The notes: generated by a model from the letters alone, not told the origin. A stretch of DNA of 64,000 bases from Fontibacillus panacisegetis (GCF_900102215.1 NZ_FNBG01000003.1:1-64000), one strand, 5' to 3'; shown: positions 17,938 through 27,661, counted from the first letter of the stretch. Numbers and translations: made by a program.

Positions 17938-18375
17938 GTGAAAAATTATAAATCCGGTAAGTATATAGTGTTTTCTGTAATTGGTCTTATGATTTTTACA
18001 GCAGGTCTTGTTCTGATAAAATCAATGCCGGATACACAGGACATTATGCGTGTATTGCCATATCTTTGTATAGGAATCGGAGCCGGCATTTTTGGACAAA
18101 ACCTGGGGGAAGTTCTGAAAAATATCGCAGTAAAAAACAATCCGGAAGTTGCGAAACAGATGGTAGTAGAGGCTAATGACGAGCGGAATTTAACGATAAG
18201 TAATAAAGCAAAAGCCAAAGCATATGACTTGATGCTGATGGTTTTTTCGGCACTGATGCTGACCTTTGCTTTAATGCAGGTTAATATGTATTTGATTCTG
18301 GCTTTTGTGGCTGCCTATCTGTTTATTGTTTTCTCACAAATTTATTATTTGAATAAATACCAAAAAGAGATGTGA
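17938..18375 (+). CDS. Four-helix membrane protein paired with the HTH regulator
   Basis: A 145-residue integral membrane protein. Start is GTG 17938 with GAGGAGGAA just upstream, overlapping the end of the HTH gene. Two hydrophobic helices (about 10-28 and 40-57) are followed by a charged cytosolic loop containing VVEANDERNLTISNKAKAKAY and two more helices. The loop DERN..I..KA.A is typical of DUF2178-like membrane proteins that accompany small XRE regulators. Function unknown. Confidence 0.75.
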   Translation: MKNYKSGKYIVFSVIGLMIFTAGLVLIKSMPDTQDIMRVLPYLCIGIGAGIFGQNLGEVLKNIAVKNNPEVAKQMVVEANDERNLTISNKAKAKAYDLMLMVFSALMLTFALMQVNMYLILAFVAAYLFIVFSQIYYLNKYQKEM

Positions 18376-18385
18376 ATATTTATGA

Positions 18386-18438
18386 AAAATAACCCGAGAG
18401 AAGGCACTTTTTTCAAAGTGTCCAGCTCTCGGGTTTTT
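18386..18438. terminator. Bidirectional terminator
   Basis: AACCCGAGAG (18391-18400) pairs with CTCTCGGGTT (18426-18435); an inner hairpin GGCACTTT..AAAGTGTCC extends it. It lies between the convergent membrane protein and ABC ATPase genes. Confidence 0.85.
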
Positions 18439-18442
18439 AACT

Positions 18443-19261
18443 TTAATGCTGTAGCAAACCTACGATCTCATGCTTTAATTCCAGAAATGCCCGATGCTCT
18501 CGAATATTTGCCGTTCTCTTCTCAGGCAGCTTCACTTCAAATTGCTTCAATATTCGTCCTGGATTTGCACCCATTACGACAATGCGCTGAGACAGGAAAA
18601 TAGCCTCGTCGATATCATGCGTAATAAACAGCACGGTTGTCTTCTCTCTTTCCCACACATCTAGCAGCATTTCTTGCATTTCAAGCTTCGTTTGAGCATC
18701 CAAGGCCCCAAATGGTTCATCCATCAGCAGCACTTTAGGCTGATTAGCAAGTGCTCGTGCGATGGCTACGCGCTGCTTCATTCCGCCGGATAACTCCTTC
18801 GGATAGGACTTGGCAAAACTCTCAAGCCTGATAATCTTTAAGAAACGATTGGAGATTCCCCTTCTCTCCAAAGTTGGTATGCCTTTTAGCTTTGGGCCAT
18901 ACTCAATGTTCTCACGTACTGTAAGCCACGGGAACAGTGTGTATCCCTGAAACACCATCCCCCGCTCCGCACCCGGTCCTACAATAGGTTCATTATCTAG
19001 AGTCAGCTCACCACCTGTTGCCTCATCAAGCCCGGCTACAATACGAAGCAATGTGGATTTTCCGCAACCAGAAGGTCCTATAATAGTTAGAAATTCATTT
19101 TCCTTAATATTCAGATCGATGTTCTCAAGTGCAGTAAAGCTTTTATTTTTGGTTTCATATGTTTTATGAAGTCCCCTGATTTCAATCTGTCCGTTCGTAT
19201 ACGTCGAAGGAGCATCCCCCACCTCTGTATACGTTTCACGTAAAGATAGCTCTGCTGACAT
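18443..19261 (-). CDS. ABC transporter ATP-binding protein (guanidine operon; SsuB/TauB-like)
   Basis: ATPase of a nitrate/sulfonate/taurine-type importer. Walker A GPSGCGKSTLL, Q-loop MVFQGYTLFPW, signature LSGGMKQRVAIARAL, Walker B VLLMDEPFGALD and the H-loop FITHDIDEA are all intact. The start at 19261 is chosen because GGAGG lies 9 bases upstream; the ATG at 19270 touches it. It is the last gene of the three-gene operon behind guanidine-I riboswitch 1, so the likely cargo is guanidine or a guanidino compound (inference from regulation). Confidence 0.88.
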   Translation of the reverse strand: MSAELSLRETYTEVGDAPSTYTNGQIEIRGLHKTYETKNKSFTALENIDLNIKENEFLTIIGPSGCGKSTLLRIVAGLDEATGGELTLDNEPIVGPGAERGMVFQGYTLFPWLTVRENIEYGPKLKGIPTLERRGISNRFLKIIRLESFAKSYPKELSGGMKQRVAIARALANQPKVLLMDEPFGALDAQTKLEMQEMLLDVWEREKTTVLFITHDIDEAIFLSQRIVVMGANPGRILKQFEVKLPEKRTANIREHRAFLELKHEIVGLLQH

Positions 19262-19319
19262 TATGCTCATCCTCCTCCGAAAAGATCATTACTTCACCAA
19301 TCTAACAACGATCCATTTT

Positions 19320-20120
19320 TTATGCCCAAGGAAACCACCTGCGGTTTAAAAATGCAAAAATCCGATCACTGATCAAGCCGAGCAAACCAATCACAATAAT
19401 TCCGACGAAAATTTGATCTGTATTTAGAAACCGCTGCGCCTTCATTATGGCATAACCCAAACCGCTATTAACGGCGACAAGCTCAGCAACAACGAGATAT
19501 GTCCACGCCCATCCAAGAATGAGTCGCAGCGTATGCATGAGCTGAGGCCGAATCGCTGGAATTAAGACAGTCTCAATGGCTTTGAGTCTACCTGCTCCAA
19601 GAGTGAATGAGGCGTGCAGAAGATCATGAGGTACACGTCTTGTAATATCGGCAACCATTAGAACTAGCTGAAAGAAGCAACCGATAAAGATAAGCAGAAT
19701 TTTGGCCCATTCTCCGATACCTGCCCATACCATAATAAGAGGAATAAATGCTACAGCCGGCATATATCTAATAAATTCCATAGGCGGTTCTATGAATGCT
19801 TCACCGTATTTAAAAGTACCTGCCAATATGCCTAGTGGAATGCCAATGAGACAAGCTAACAGAAATCCGGAGCTGACGCGAAATATACTTATTCCGATAT
19901 GATGCCAATAATCTCCAGTGCCTAATAGAGTGAACAGTTCGATTAACACCTCATGCGGAGCTGGTAAAAATGTTGAGTTCACTGCATGAGTGTAGCTTAG
20001 CAATGACCAGACTCCGAGCAGTGTCACGAAAGACATGATTGCAGTCAAGGAAAAAGCTCTGGTGCCGATTTCTTTAAAGATTTGAATTTTATGAGGCTTT
20101 CGCCGGATATTCCCTGCCAT
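19320..20120 (-). CDS. ABC transporter permease (guanidine operon; SsuC/TauC-like)
   Basis: A 266-residue permease with about six membrane helices and the EAA coupling loop around FTLGAGRLKAIETVLIPAIRPQL. The N-terminal 20 residues are basic and cytosolic. It sits between the binding-protein gene (7 bp upstream) and the ATPase gene (about 58 bp downstream), all on the minus strand and all downstream of riboswitch 1. Confidence 0.88.
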   Translation of the reverse strand: MAGNIRRKPHKIQIFKEIGTRAFSLTAIMSFVTLLGVWSLLSYTHAVNSTFLPAPHEVLIELFTLLGTGDYWHHIGISIFRVSSGFLLACLIGIPLGILAGTFKYGEAFIEPPMEFIRYMPAVAFIPLIMVWAGIGEWAKILLIFIGCFFQLVLMVADITRRVPHDLLHASFTLGAGRLKAIETVLIPAIRPQLMHTLRLILGWAWTYLVVAELVAVNSGLGYAIMKAQRFLNTDQIFVGIIVIGLLGLISDRIFAFLNRRWFPWA

Positions 20121-20126
20121 CCATCA

Positions 20127-21140
20127 TCACTTCCCTGCTGCTTTTTTTACGAACTGATCATCAAACAGAATGCTGATGTCATCAATGTCGCCGACCATAT
20201 CCAGTTTGTTTAAAAATTCCGCTGTTTTTGCACCTGTGTATTCTAGTGAAGTGTAGCTACCTCCCTTTTCAAATGCTGCTATATTATCTTCTGGCGTAAA
20301 CAGCTTGATGCTGTCTAGTCCAAGCTTGAAATCCTCCGGTGTGGTTTCTGCTTTAGCTGCCAGCAGCTGAATAGCTTCATCCTCATGTTCCTTGAAATAC
20401 TCAAGTCCTTCAAACCAGGCATCAACGATTTTTTGTACATCGCCTGGTCGATCCTTTACAACATCCTCGCGAAATACGAGTAAATCGGGAATGAGTCCGG
20501 GAGTATCTTTGGAGGAGAATAATACTTTACCCTTGCCTTCCTTCACTGCTTTCGTTTGGAATGGCTCCCACAACACAGCGGCATCGGATTTACCGGAAAT
20601 AAATGCAGGACCTGCATCATTTACTGTCATGTTCACATAGTTAATATCTTTCTCACTCATTCCGTGTTGTTCCAGCGCAGTCAGGAGGAGCAAGTGATCC
20701 ACTGTACCCAGTTCAGTAACGACCGTCTTCCCCTTTAAATCTGTAACAGACTGAATGTCAGGTTTACTGACGATGGCATCACCGCCATGGGAGTTATCGT
20801 TGACAAGAACTGCCTTTAGTTTAATTCCTTTTGAGACAGGAGCTAGCGAATCACTTAATGTTTGGCTGTTGGCATCTACCTTGCCTGTTGAGAGAGCTTG
20901 CAGAGAATCGCTGTATACCGGGAAAAATTCCAGCTTGACGTTAACGCCATGCTTTTCGAACAAGCCTTTCTCTTCAACCAGATACCACATATACCAGCCT
21001 GGCCATGGACTTAACGCAATAGTAATCGGTTCATCCGAACCGTCCTTTGCCCCTCCCTTTGTCTCGTTGCCACATGCTGATAAGGCGAGAAGTGACATTA
21101 TGAGAGAACAAGCCAGCGCAACCTTTAAAATCTTTTTCAT
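20127..21140 (-). CDS. ABC transporter substrate-binding lipoprotein (guanidine operon)
   Basis: A 337-residue NMT1/TauA-type binding protein with lipoprotein signal (LLALSACGN). Recognisable features: ITIALSPWPGWYMWYLVEEKGLFEKHGV, typical of nitrate/taurine-like binding proteins, YSDSLQALSTGKVDA, and DLKGKTVVTELGTVDHLLLL. First gene of the operon; the 5' leader is guanidine-I riboswitch 1. Riboswitch-linked ABC systems of this type are thought to import guanidine. The pocket cannot be assessed from sequence alone. Confidence 0.88.
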   Translation of the reverse strand: MKKILKVALACSLIMSLLALSACGNETKGGAKDGSDEPITIALSPWPGWYMWYLVEEKGLFEKHGVNVKLEFFPVYSDSLQALSTGKVDANSQTLSDSLAPVSKGIKLKAVLVNDNSHGGDAIVSKPDIQSVTDLKGKTVVTELGTVDHLLLLTALEQHGMSEKDINYVNMTVNDAGPAFISGKSDAAVLWEPFQTKAVKEGKGKVLFSSKDTPGLIPDLLVFREDVVKDRPGDVQKIVDAWFEGLEYFKEHEDEAIQLLAAKAETTPEDFKLGLDSIKLFTPEDNIAAFEKGGSYTSLEYTGAKTAEFLNKLDMVGDIDDISILFDDQFVKKAAGK

Positions 21141-21213
21141 CTACCCCACTCCTGTCTATTGGCCCTTATGCAGTCTCATAAAATTAGAGACGATGATTGG
21201 GCATATAATAAAC

Positions 21214-21400
21214 AAAAGCCCGGGAGACAGATCTCCCAGGCTTTTATCCTTCCGTGTTATATAGCTTAGCTTATGAGCTAATAGTTCTGACTTATATGCG
21301 CTTCGCTATACGCTGATCTCTCGGACCTGTCCTGAAAGCAATAGCAGTAGTTTATTCTCCTGCCGACATATGCGATCAACGGAACCCTAGACAGCTTTGT
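21214..21400 (-). ncRNA. Guanidine-I (ykkC) riboswitch 1
   Basis: Minus-strand landmarks in order: CTAGGGTTCCG (21380-21390), GGTCCGAGAGA, ACACGGAAGGATAAAAGCC, then the terminator stem AAAGCCTGGGAGA/TCTCCCGGGCTTTT (21215-21245). The 3' strand of the aptamer overlaps the terminator, as in known ykkC-type switches where guanidine prevents termination. It controls the ABC importer operon. Confidence 0.95.
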
Positions 21401-21446
21401 TGTTCCCGAAGAGATGCATATTCTTCAAGAACCGATATTTAATTGT

Positions 21447-21463
21447 TGTTAACTAACCTAACA
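21447..21463 (-). promoter_or_regulatory. GlnR/TnrA box downstream of promoter 1
   Basis: TGTTA-ACTAACC-TAACA matches TGTNA-N7-TNACA exactly. It lies immediately downstream of the -10 box at about +2 to +18, a repressing position. Confidence 0.72.
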
Positions 21464-21472
21464 TTTATCTGC

Positions 21473-21502
21473 ATTATAAATGGACGAAAAACAAAAAGTC
21501 AA
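21473..21502 (-). promoter_or_regulatory. Promoter of the guanidine ABC operon
   Basis: Minus-strand TTGACT (21497-21502), 18-bp spacer, TATAAT (21473-21478). It sits between two GlnR/TnrA boxes and drives riboswitch 1. Confidence 0.72.
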
Positions 21503-21508
21503 CACTTA

Positions 21509-21525
21509 TGTTAGGTTTCATTACA
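21509..21525 (-). promoter_or_regulatory. GlnR/TnrA box upstream of promoter 1
   Basis: TGTTA-GGTTTCA-TTACA matches TGTNA-N7-TNACA exactly, just upstream of the -35 box. Centre-to-centre distance to the downstream box is 62 bp. Confidence 0.72.
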
Positions 21526-21543
21526 TATATTCTATTGAAACAT

Positions 21544-23322
21544 TTAATTAACCTCATTAAATATAGGGAGAACTTTTCTCCATGAGCCTAAATGGCTAAT
21601 ATCCTCGGCGCCATCTGCGGCATATGCTTCACATAGAAATCCGGTAACCTCCGAAAGATCATCAAGTTCAATTTTTCCGAGTGATAATGGAGAAGGAATT
21701 GCGGATAAGAAACGCCCCAATTGGTCAGCAGGCATTTCCCAAACCTCAAGTTCAATGGATGCTCCATCGGCATCCCTTTCTTCAGGATTTCTTTTAATTA
21801 ACCCTGGTTTCTCAGGATTACCCGCAAGCTTTACAAAATTGTATTTCGGAGCAGTTCTCGCCTCGCGTATAAATACCGCCCCATGTTCTAGCATTTGCAA
21901 CTCAAGCGGATAACCTCGCATATGAAGGCCACATACTGCGATTTGAACTGTATTGCCGGCATTCGGGTAAATACATGGCTCGTCTGGAGCGATAAATCTG
22001 TCAGCAGTCCCAATCAGCAAGCCTTCTTGGTTCCATAAACCAAATAAGGTAATGCCAAAAGGCAGATCAACATCTGCATCCTCGGATGGTATGGATATGG
22101 CGCATAAATCCAATAAGTTGCAATGATTCGTGTAGATTCCCATTTGACTGTTGGTGTGAAGGGGTTCATCACTGACTTGCTGTCTCGTCCATGTACCGCC
22201 ACAGGTAGGCATAATGAGAACATGATCCTGCAACAACTTTCTTGCTTCCAGCTTATATCTTTGCAAGAGATGAGAAGCTTCAAACAGTGAGGATGCAGTC
22301 CACGCCGCAGCTGTCCCAGAGCGCAAAATAGTCTCAGTAATTGGCAATAAAGAAGCTGGATGATTGTTTACAAATGTCCCAAGGTCACTCCATCTCTCCG
22401 CTACCAAAGGTCCATCATACAAAATTTTTGCAGCTTCGGTAAAAATACCGATGTCAACATATTTTACAGGAATGCCCATGTTCTCGATCCGCTGAACAGT
22501 GGCATTCCAGGCTTTTCGGTACGCCGCTTCATACGGGCCGAAGAAGCGCAGCGGGCCCCGCGGCAGGCAGAGCTGCGCGGGAAGTGCCGGCGAGGGCGGC
22601 GGGACGTTGCGGGACCAAGGGTCCTGCGAGTCCATGCCGCGCACGGCAGCGTCAACGGCAAGCGCATCAGCCGCTGTGTGACCGAATACGGTCACACAGT
22701 CCAGGCTGGCGCAAGCCGGCACTACGCCGCGGGTCGGCCAAGCGCCCAAGCTGGGCTTGAGGCCGACCAGGCGGTTCAAGGCGGCCGGCACTCGGCCCGA
22801 GCCGGCCGTATCAGTGCCAAGCGCAAACGCCGCTTGGCCGCGGGCAACAGCTACGGCTGAGCCGGAGCTGGAGCCGCCGCTGATCAGCTCGCCGCGCAGG
22901 GAGTTGCGCGTCTCGCCATAGGGACTGCGCGTACCGACCAGCCCGGTCGCGAACTGATCCAGATTGCATTTGCCAACCGGGATCGCTCCGGCGTCAATTA
23001 ACCTCTTAACCACCGAGGCGTGCTCGGACGGGACATATTGATAATCTGGACAGGCTGCTGTGGTAGGCCAGCCTCCAACATCAATATTGTCCTTAACCGC
23101 AAAGGGAATCCCCCAAAGTGGATGGTCTTTGAAATTTTTGTCCTCCAGTGCATCGAGAAACTTCTGAATTCGCTCCATAGACGGTGGCGTAATCCAGATG
23201 TTGTAATGCTGGTCAATCGAAGCGCGACTAATAATTTCTTGAACCACTTCCTTGGGATGAAGTTCACCGCTGACATATTTCCCCCTTAGATCTTTAATCG
23301 TTAGAGCGAATGGAACGTTCAT
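21544..23322 (-). CDS. Allophanate hydrolase
   Basis: A 592-residue amidase-signature enzyme that splits allophanate into ammonia and CO2, the last step of the carboxylase pathway. Ser-cisSer-Lys triad: Lys77 in FAVKDNID, the GGSSSGS serines at about 151-153, and nucleophile Ser175 in DTAGSGR. A C-terminal domain of about 140 residues follows (from about 450), as in AtzF/DUR-type hydrolases. Last gene of the operon behind riboswitch 2, 15 bp after the carboxylase gene. The stretch at about 22540-22960 is strikingly GC-rich compared with the rest of the gene, though the frame is intact. Confidence 0.93.
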   Translation of the reverse strand: MNVPFALTIKDLRGKYVSGELHPKEVVQEIISRASIDQHYNIWITPPSMERIQKFLDALEDKNFKDHPLWGIPFAVKDNIDVGGWPTTAACPDYQYVPSEHASVVKRLIDAGAIPVGKCNLDQFATGLVGTRSPYGETRNSLRGELISGGSSSGSAVAVARGQAAFALGTDTAGSGRVPAALNRLVGLKPSLGAWPTRGVVPACASLDCVTVFGHTAADALAVDAAVRGMDSQDPWSRNVPPPSPALPAQLCLPRGPLRFFGPYEAAYRKAWNATVQRIENMGIPVKYVDIGIFTEAAKILYDGPLVAERWSDLGTFVNNHPASLLPITETILRSGTAAAWTASSLFEASHLLQRYKLEARKLLQDHVLIMPTCGGTWTRQQVSDEPLHTNSQMGIYTNHCNLLDLCAISIPSEDADVDLPFGITLFGLWNQEGLLIGTADRFIAPDEPCIYPNAGNTVQIAVCGLHMRGYPLELQMLEHGAVFIREARTAPKYNFVKLAGNPEKPGLIKRNPEERDADGASIELEVWEMPADQLGRFLSAIPSPLSLGKIELDDLSEVTGFLCEAYAADGAEDISHLGSWRKVLPIFNEVN

Positions 23323-23336
23323 ATCGAATCCCCCTT

Positions 23337-26300
23337 CTATATTTCAGCTGAAGCAAACGCCTTGAGCCCGATAACTAACTGACCAGCGTGAACCTCTTCC
23401 CCTGGACTAACGTAGATCGATGATATGATACCGTCACAAGGTGATATTTGATTAAATTCCATCTTCATACTCTCCTCAATAAGCAGAGTGTCCCCTTTTT
23501 TCACTTCATCACCCGGCTCGACGAGTATTTTCCATACACTTCCCGGCATAGAGCTGCGGACACCTGTAACGCCCTGAGGAAGCTCCTCTTCCGGAGCAGA
23601 TTTGTCGTGACCTGTGTCGGATACATATTCAGCGAGCCCAAGTGCCTTCCAGTGATCTCTTTCTTCCCGGAATGAACTTTGCTGCTTGGCGCGAAACTGC
23701 TCCACAGATTCTTCAATTTCATCAAGAAAGCTTAAATATTGACCTAAATCAAATGTTGTCTCCGTAATTTGCGCTTCATATCTGCCGCGCAGGAAATCCT
23801 CTCTTAGCACAAGGAGTTCATTAGCTGTGACAGGATAAAATACAATTTGATCAAAAAATCTAAGCAGCCAAGGCTTGCCTTCCTTGAAGCTCTGCGTACT
23901 GCGCAGTCGATTCCACATCTGGATCGTTCGGCCAACAAACTGATAACCTCCGGGACCTTCCATCCCGTATACACACATGTATGCTCCACCTATACCAACC
24001 GCATTTTCCGGAGTCCATGTCCGTGCCGGGTTATATTTGGTTGTAACTAGACGGTGTCTTGGATCAAGCGGTGTAGCTACTGGAGCGCCAAGATATACAT
24101 CGCCCAGCCCAAGAACTAAATAATTGGCACTGTAGACAATCTCTTTGACATCCTCAATCGAATCAAGACCGTTTATCCGTCGAATAAACTCAAGATTGCT
24201 AGGGCACCACGGAGCGTCTGGACGTACATTATTCTGATATCGCTCTATCGCCAATTGCGTAGCAGGGTCATCCCATGATAACGGGAGATGGACAATGCGA
24301 GACGGAACGCTAATAGACGCTAACGGTGGCAGCGCCTTATCCAGCGACAGGATGTATCTAGCCGCTTCTTTTACCGTAATTAGCGATGGGTTGATATGAA
24401 CCTGCAGGGAACGAATGCCTGGTGTCATTTCTATAATCGGCAACCGTTGATCCTCTTGAATACTCTGCATTAGAGCATGAACCTGAAAACGAAGCTTAAG
24501 ATCCAGCTCCATATCCCCGTATTCAATTAATAAATACTGATCTCCGGCACAACGAATCGTAATTGCGAATTCGCGATGTTTAGCTTCTGCTAGAATTGGA
24601 TATTCCGAATCGATTTTATTAATTTTGTCAGTTAATTGGGGCAGCGTTCTTAAATGAAACTCTGTTGTCGATTTCAAGAAAAGCTCCTGATCGCGTCTTA
24701 AGCTCTCAGCATCCTCCAGAGTAAGCAATTGAAATGACAATTTATCTCCAGGATGCAGTTGCCCAAGCTTCCAGAATTCTGCGCTTGCTACCGTAACGGG
24801 ACATACGAACCCTCCAAGGCTAGGTCCATCTGGCCCTAATAGAATCGGCATGTCGCCTGTAAGGTCAAGCGTTCCGATGGCATAAGCGTTATCGTGAATA
24901 TTAGATGGATGAAGTCCGGCCTCGCCGCCATCTTCTCTCGTCCATTTCGGCGCAGGTCCAATAAGTCTGATACCGGTTCGAGAGCTGTTAAAATGAATCT
25001 CCCAAACTGTATCTGTCAGCTGTCGCAAGTATCCCGGATCTAAAAACTGCTTTGTGCAATGCGGCCCGGGAATTACACCTATTGTCCAGCTTTTTGTAAG
25101 GGAAGGTTGAGCACTTTCATGTAAGGTAAGTGTTTGAGCTTGCTTCGCAAGATTAATCCCCAGAACATCCCCGCTTCGCAACGCCCTGCCCCCATGGCCC
25201 CCAAAACCGCCTAACGTAAAGGTAGATGAGCTCCCAAGCACCTTCGGCATATCAAAACCACCAGAAATTAGAAGGTAAGTTCTCATTCCAACTTTCGCTT
25301 CACCAAAAGAAAGAGTTTGACCTCGCTTGGCTGACAGTGGTGTATATAGAGGGATCGATGCATCATCCAATTTAGTCTCCATGTCAGCTCCGGTGATACA
25401 GAACGTTGCATCTCCGCGGAAACGATATGACCCGCCTCGCAAGGTTAGCTCTAACCCGCTCGCCTCTTCTTCATTTCCGAGAATCTGGTTGCCTATTCGA
25501 AAAGATAAAGGGTCCATCGGTCCGCAAGGAGGCACTCCAACATCCCAATGCCCCACGCGTCCCGGCCAATCCTGAACGGTAGTTTGCAGCCCTCCGTCAA
25601 GAACCTCCAAAGCTCCTTCAGCAGGCTTGAAATTCTCCAATAGACGAGTGTGGACATATCCATCACGAACTTCATCCTGATTTAATAGCGAGCGCAAATA
25701 AGAGAGATTGGTTGTGACTCCATAGAATCGTGTCTGCTCCAAAGCTGCGGCTAATTTCTCGATAGCCTCCTGACGATCCCTTCCTTTTACGATAATTTTA
25801 GCTAACATAGGGTCATAGAGCGGAGTAACGATAACGCCATTTTGAACCCAGGTTTCTACGCGAGCTCCATCAGGTAAAACTACAGCATCAAGCGACCCTC
25901 CGCTAGGCCGGAAGTCGTGGTGACAATCCTCGGCATAGATGCGAACCTGTATGCTATGCCCGTCAGGCTTTGACGATACATTAGAATCCAGATTAATTAG
26001 CATATCAGCAGCTTCCAAAACCATCCATTCGACTAGATCGATACCGAGCACTTCTTCAGTAACGCCATGCTCCACCTGAAGTCTGGTGTTCACTTCCAGG
26101 AAATAATATTGGCCCGCTTCTGGATCGTATAGAAACTCAACAGTCCCAGCGCTCCGGTAGCCCGCTTCCGCAGCAAGCCGTCTTGCAGCTTCATGCATAC
26201 TCTCCCTTAGCGATGATGGAAGCAATGGAGCTGGAGTTTCCTCCATCACCTTTTGGTTGCGGCGTTGAACAGAGCAATCCCGCTCTCCCAGAGCCACAAC

Positions 26301-26963
26301 TTCGCCAAATCGATTACCGAAAATTTGCACTTCGACATGGCGGGCACGCGCTATATATTTCTCGAGAAACAGTCCGCCATTTCTGAAATTGGTTTCTGCC
26401 AGATGTCGAACGGCTTCATAAGCCGAGATCAATGATGATTCATCATTACACACTCGCATGCCAATTCCGCCGCCACCCGCTGTACTTTTCAAAATAACCG
26501 GATATCCGATGGTCTCCGCTTCAGCAACGGCCTCTTCTACGCTAGAGATAAGCGGAGTCCCTGGCAATAGCGGCACTCCTGCATTAATGGCGATTTCCCT
26601 AGCCTCATGCTTTAGTCCGAACTTCACCATTTGCTCTGGTGTAGGACCGATAAATACGATTCCGTATTTGTGACAGGAGGCTGCGAATTCTGCGTTTTCA
26701 CTTAAAAATCCATAGCCCGGATGGATAGCTTCTACCCCTGTCTCAATCGCAATTCTTAGAATTAGCTCGCTATTCAGATAACTCTCCTTAACAGGCCCAT
26801 CTCCGATCAATACCGCCTCATCGGCCATTTCAACATGCTGACTATCTTGATCCGCCTTCGTGTACACCGCTACAGAAGCAATGCCCATTTTCCGCAAGGT
26901 GCGGATAATCCGGACGGCGATGGCGCCGCGGTTAGCTACTAATACTTTTGTGAACGACTTCAT
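23337..26963 (-). CDS. Biotin-dependent urea/guanidine carboxylase
   Basis: A 1208-residue enzyme. Domain order: biotin carboxylase (residues about 1-450, ATP-grasp loop GGGGIGMRV, EVNTRLQVEHGVTEE), KipA-like then KipI-like carboxyltransferase halves (about 460-1090), and a C-terminal biotinyl domain with biotin attachment Lys1167 in EESMKME. Historically called urea carboxylase. Enzymes encoded with the two DUF1989 subunits and a ykkC riboswitch are now known to carboxylate guanidine, so guanidine is the likelier substrate here. Product goes to the deiminase pair, then allophanate hydrolase. A separate hydrolase gene, not a fusion. Confidence 0.93.
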   Translation of the reverse strand: MKSFTKVLVANRGAIAVRIIRTLRKMGIASVAVYTKADQDSQHVEMADEAVLIGDGPVKESYLNSELILRIAIETGVEAIHPGYGFLSENAEFAASCHKYGIVFIGPTPEQMVKFGLKHEAREIAINAGVPLLPGTPLISSVEEAVAEAETIGYPVILKSTAGGGGIGMRVCNDESSLISAYEAVRHLAETNFRNGGLFLEKYIARARHVEVQIFGNRFGEVVALGERDCSVQRRNQKVMEETPAPLLPSSLRESMHEAARRLAAEAGYRSAGTVEFLYDPEAGQYYFLEVNTRLQVEHGVTEEVLGIDLVEWMVLEAADMLINLDSNVSSKPDGHSIQVRIYAEDCHHDFRPSGGSLDAVVLPDGARVETWVQNGVIVTPLYDPMLAKIIVKGRDRQEAIEKLAAALEQTRFYGVTTNLSYLRSLLNQDEVRDGYVHTRLLENFKPAEGALEVLDGGLQTTVQDWPGRVGHWDVGVPPCGPMDPLSFRIGNQILGNEEEASGLELTLRGGSYRFRGDATFCITGADMETKLDDASIPLYTPLSAKRGQTLSFGEAKVGMRTYLLISGGFDMPKVLGSSSTFTLGGFGGHGGRALRSGDVLGINLAKQAQTLTLHESAQPSLTKSWTIGVIPGPHCTKQFLDPGYLRQLTDTVWEIHFNSSRTGIRLIGPAPKWTREDGGEAGLHPSNIHDNAYAIGTLDLTGDMPILLGPDGPSLGGFVCPVTVASAEFWKLGQLHPGDKLSFQLLTLEDAESLRRDQELFLKSTTEFHLRTLPQLTDKINKIDSEYPILAEAKHREFAITIRCAGDQYLLIEYGDMELDLKLRFQVHALMQSIQEDQRLPIIEMTPGIRSLQVHINPSLITVKEAARYILSLDKALPPLASISVPSRIVHLPLSWDDPATQLAIERYQNNVRPDAPWCPSNLEFIRRINGLDSIEDVKEIVYSANYLVLGLGDVYLGAPVATPLDPRHRLVTTKYNPARTWTPENAVGIGGAYMCVYGMEGPGGYQFVGRTIQMWNRLRSTQSFKEGKPWLLRFFDQIVFYPVTANELLVLREDFLRGRYEAQITETTFDLGQYLSFLDEIEESVEQFRAKQQSSFREERDHWKALGLAEYVSDTGHDKSAPEEELPQGVTGVRSSMPGSVWKILVEPGDEVKKGDTLLIEESMKMEFNQISPCDGIISSIYVSPGEEVHAGQLVIGLKAFASAEI

Positions 26964-27013
26964 CGTCTAGTCCCCTTTTATCGTTAAGTTTGGATAGCAA
27001 TTAATGAATAGCA

Positions 27014-27661
27014 CTAATCCCAGATCAGAACACGAATTGGCGTAGGATTGTAGGCGTTGCAAGGATTGTTCAACTGCGGGCAATTACTGATGAGAATAAC
27101 TGTTTTACAGAGTGATGTAAGCTCCACGTAAGCACCTGGAAAGGAAATGCCGTCGGCAAATGTAAGACCGCCCTCCGGAGTTACTGGCACGTTCATAAAA
27201 AAGTTTATGTTCGGAGCTAAATCTCTCTTAGTGTAGCGCTCGTCAAAATTTGAGAGTTGCAACATGAACGTATCTCGGCAATTGTGCATTTGCAGCGTAT
27301 CGTGAGAGTACCTGACGGTGTTGCTTTGTGCCGAGCATGATCCGCCAATCGTATCGTGACGACCGCATGTGTCCGCAACGATTTCTAGCAATTCCTTCCC
27401 GGACTCGGAGCGAAGGATTGATCCTGTAGTCAGGTACACATTGCCTTGTGCTGTAATTGTATTGATTGCGCTGTAATGATCCTCGGGGTCTTCGGCATCG
27501 TAAAACAAAGTGTCAGCAGCTTGATTGCCGCATACATCTATAATCCGTATGGTTTGACCGGGTAAAAGCTCCTTCATAAATCCATTTCCTGCGAGAATGG
27601 TCTCATCGTAAATCGCATTTTCAACACAGCGTTTACTTTCAATCGGTTTTAAACTGGTCAT
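27014..27661 (-). CDS. Carboxyguanidine deiminase subunit (UAAP2/CgdB-like)
   Basis: A 215-residue DUF1989 protein, the urea-amidolyase-associated protein 2 type. The start MTSLKPIE is fixed by AGGAGG upstream and by the ATGA overlap with the preceding gene's stop; a longer frame to 27712 runs inside that gene. Typical segments: [29 protein letters not shown]-like [31 protein letters not shown] with Cys and His candidates for metal, and [15 protein letters not shown]. With its partner it deiminates carboxyguanidine to allophanate plus ammonia. Confidence 0.88.
   Translation of the reverse strand: MTSLKPIESKRCVENAIYDETILAGNGFMKELLPGQTIRIIDVCGNQAADTLFYDAEDPEDHYSAINTITAQGNVYLTTGSILRSESGKELLEIVADTCGRHDTIGGSCSAQSNTVRYSHDTLQMHNCRDTFMLQLSNFDERYTKRDLAPNINFFMNVPVTPEGGLTFADGISFPGAYVELTSLCKTVILISNCPQLNNPCNAYNPTPIRVLIWD

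Noticed and set aside
22360-22860. Plus-strand ORF opposite the allophanate hydrolase gene
   Set aside because: An artefact of the GC-rich patch in the hydrolase frame on the other strand; no ribosome site and low-complexity Arg/Ala composition.
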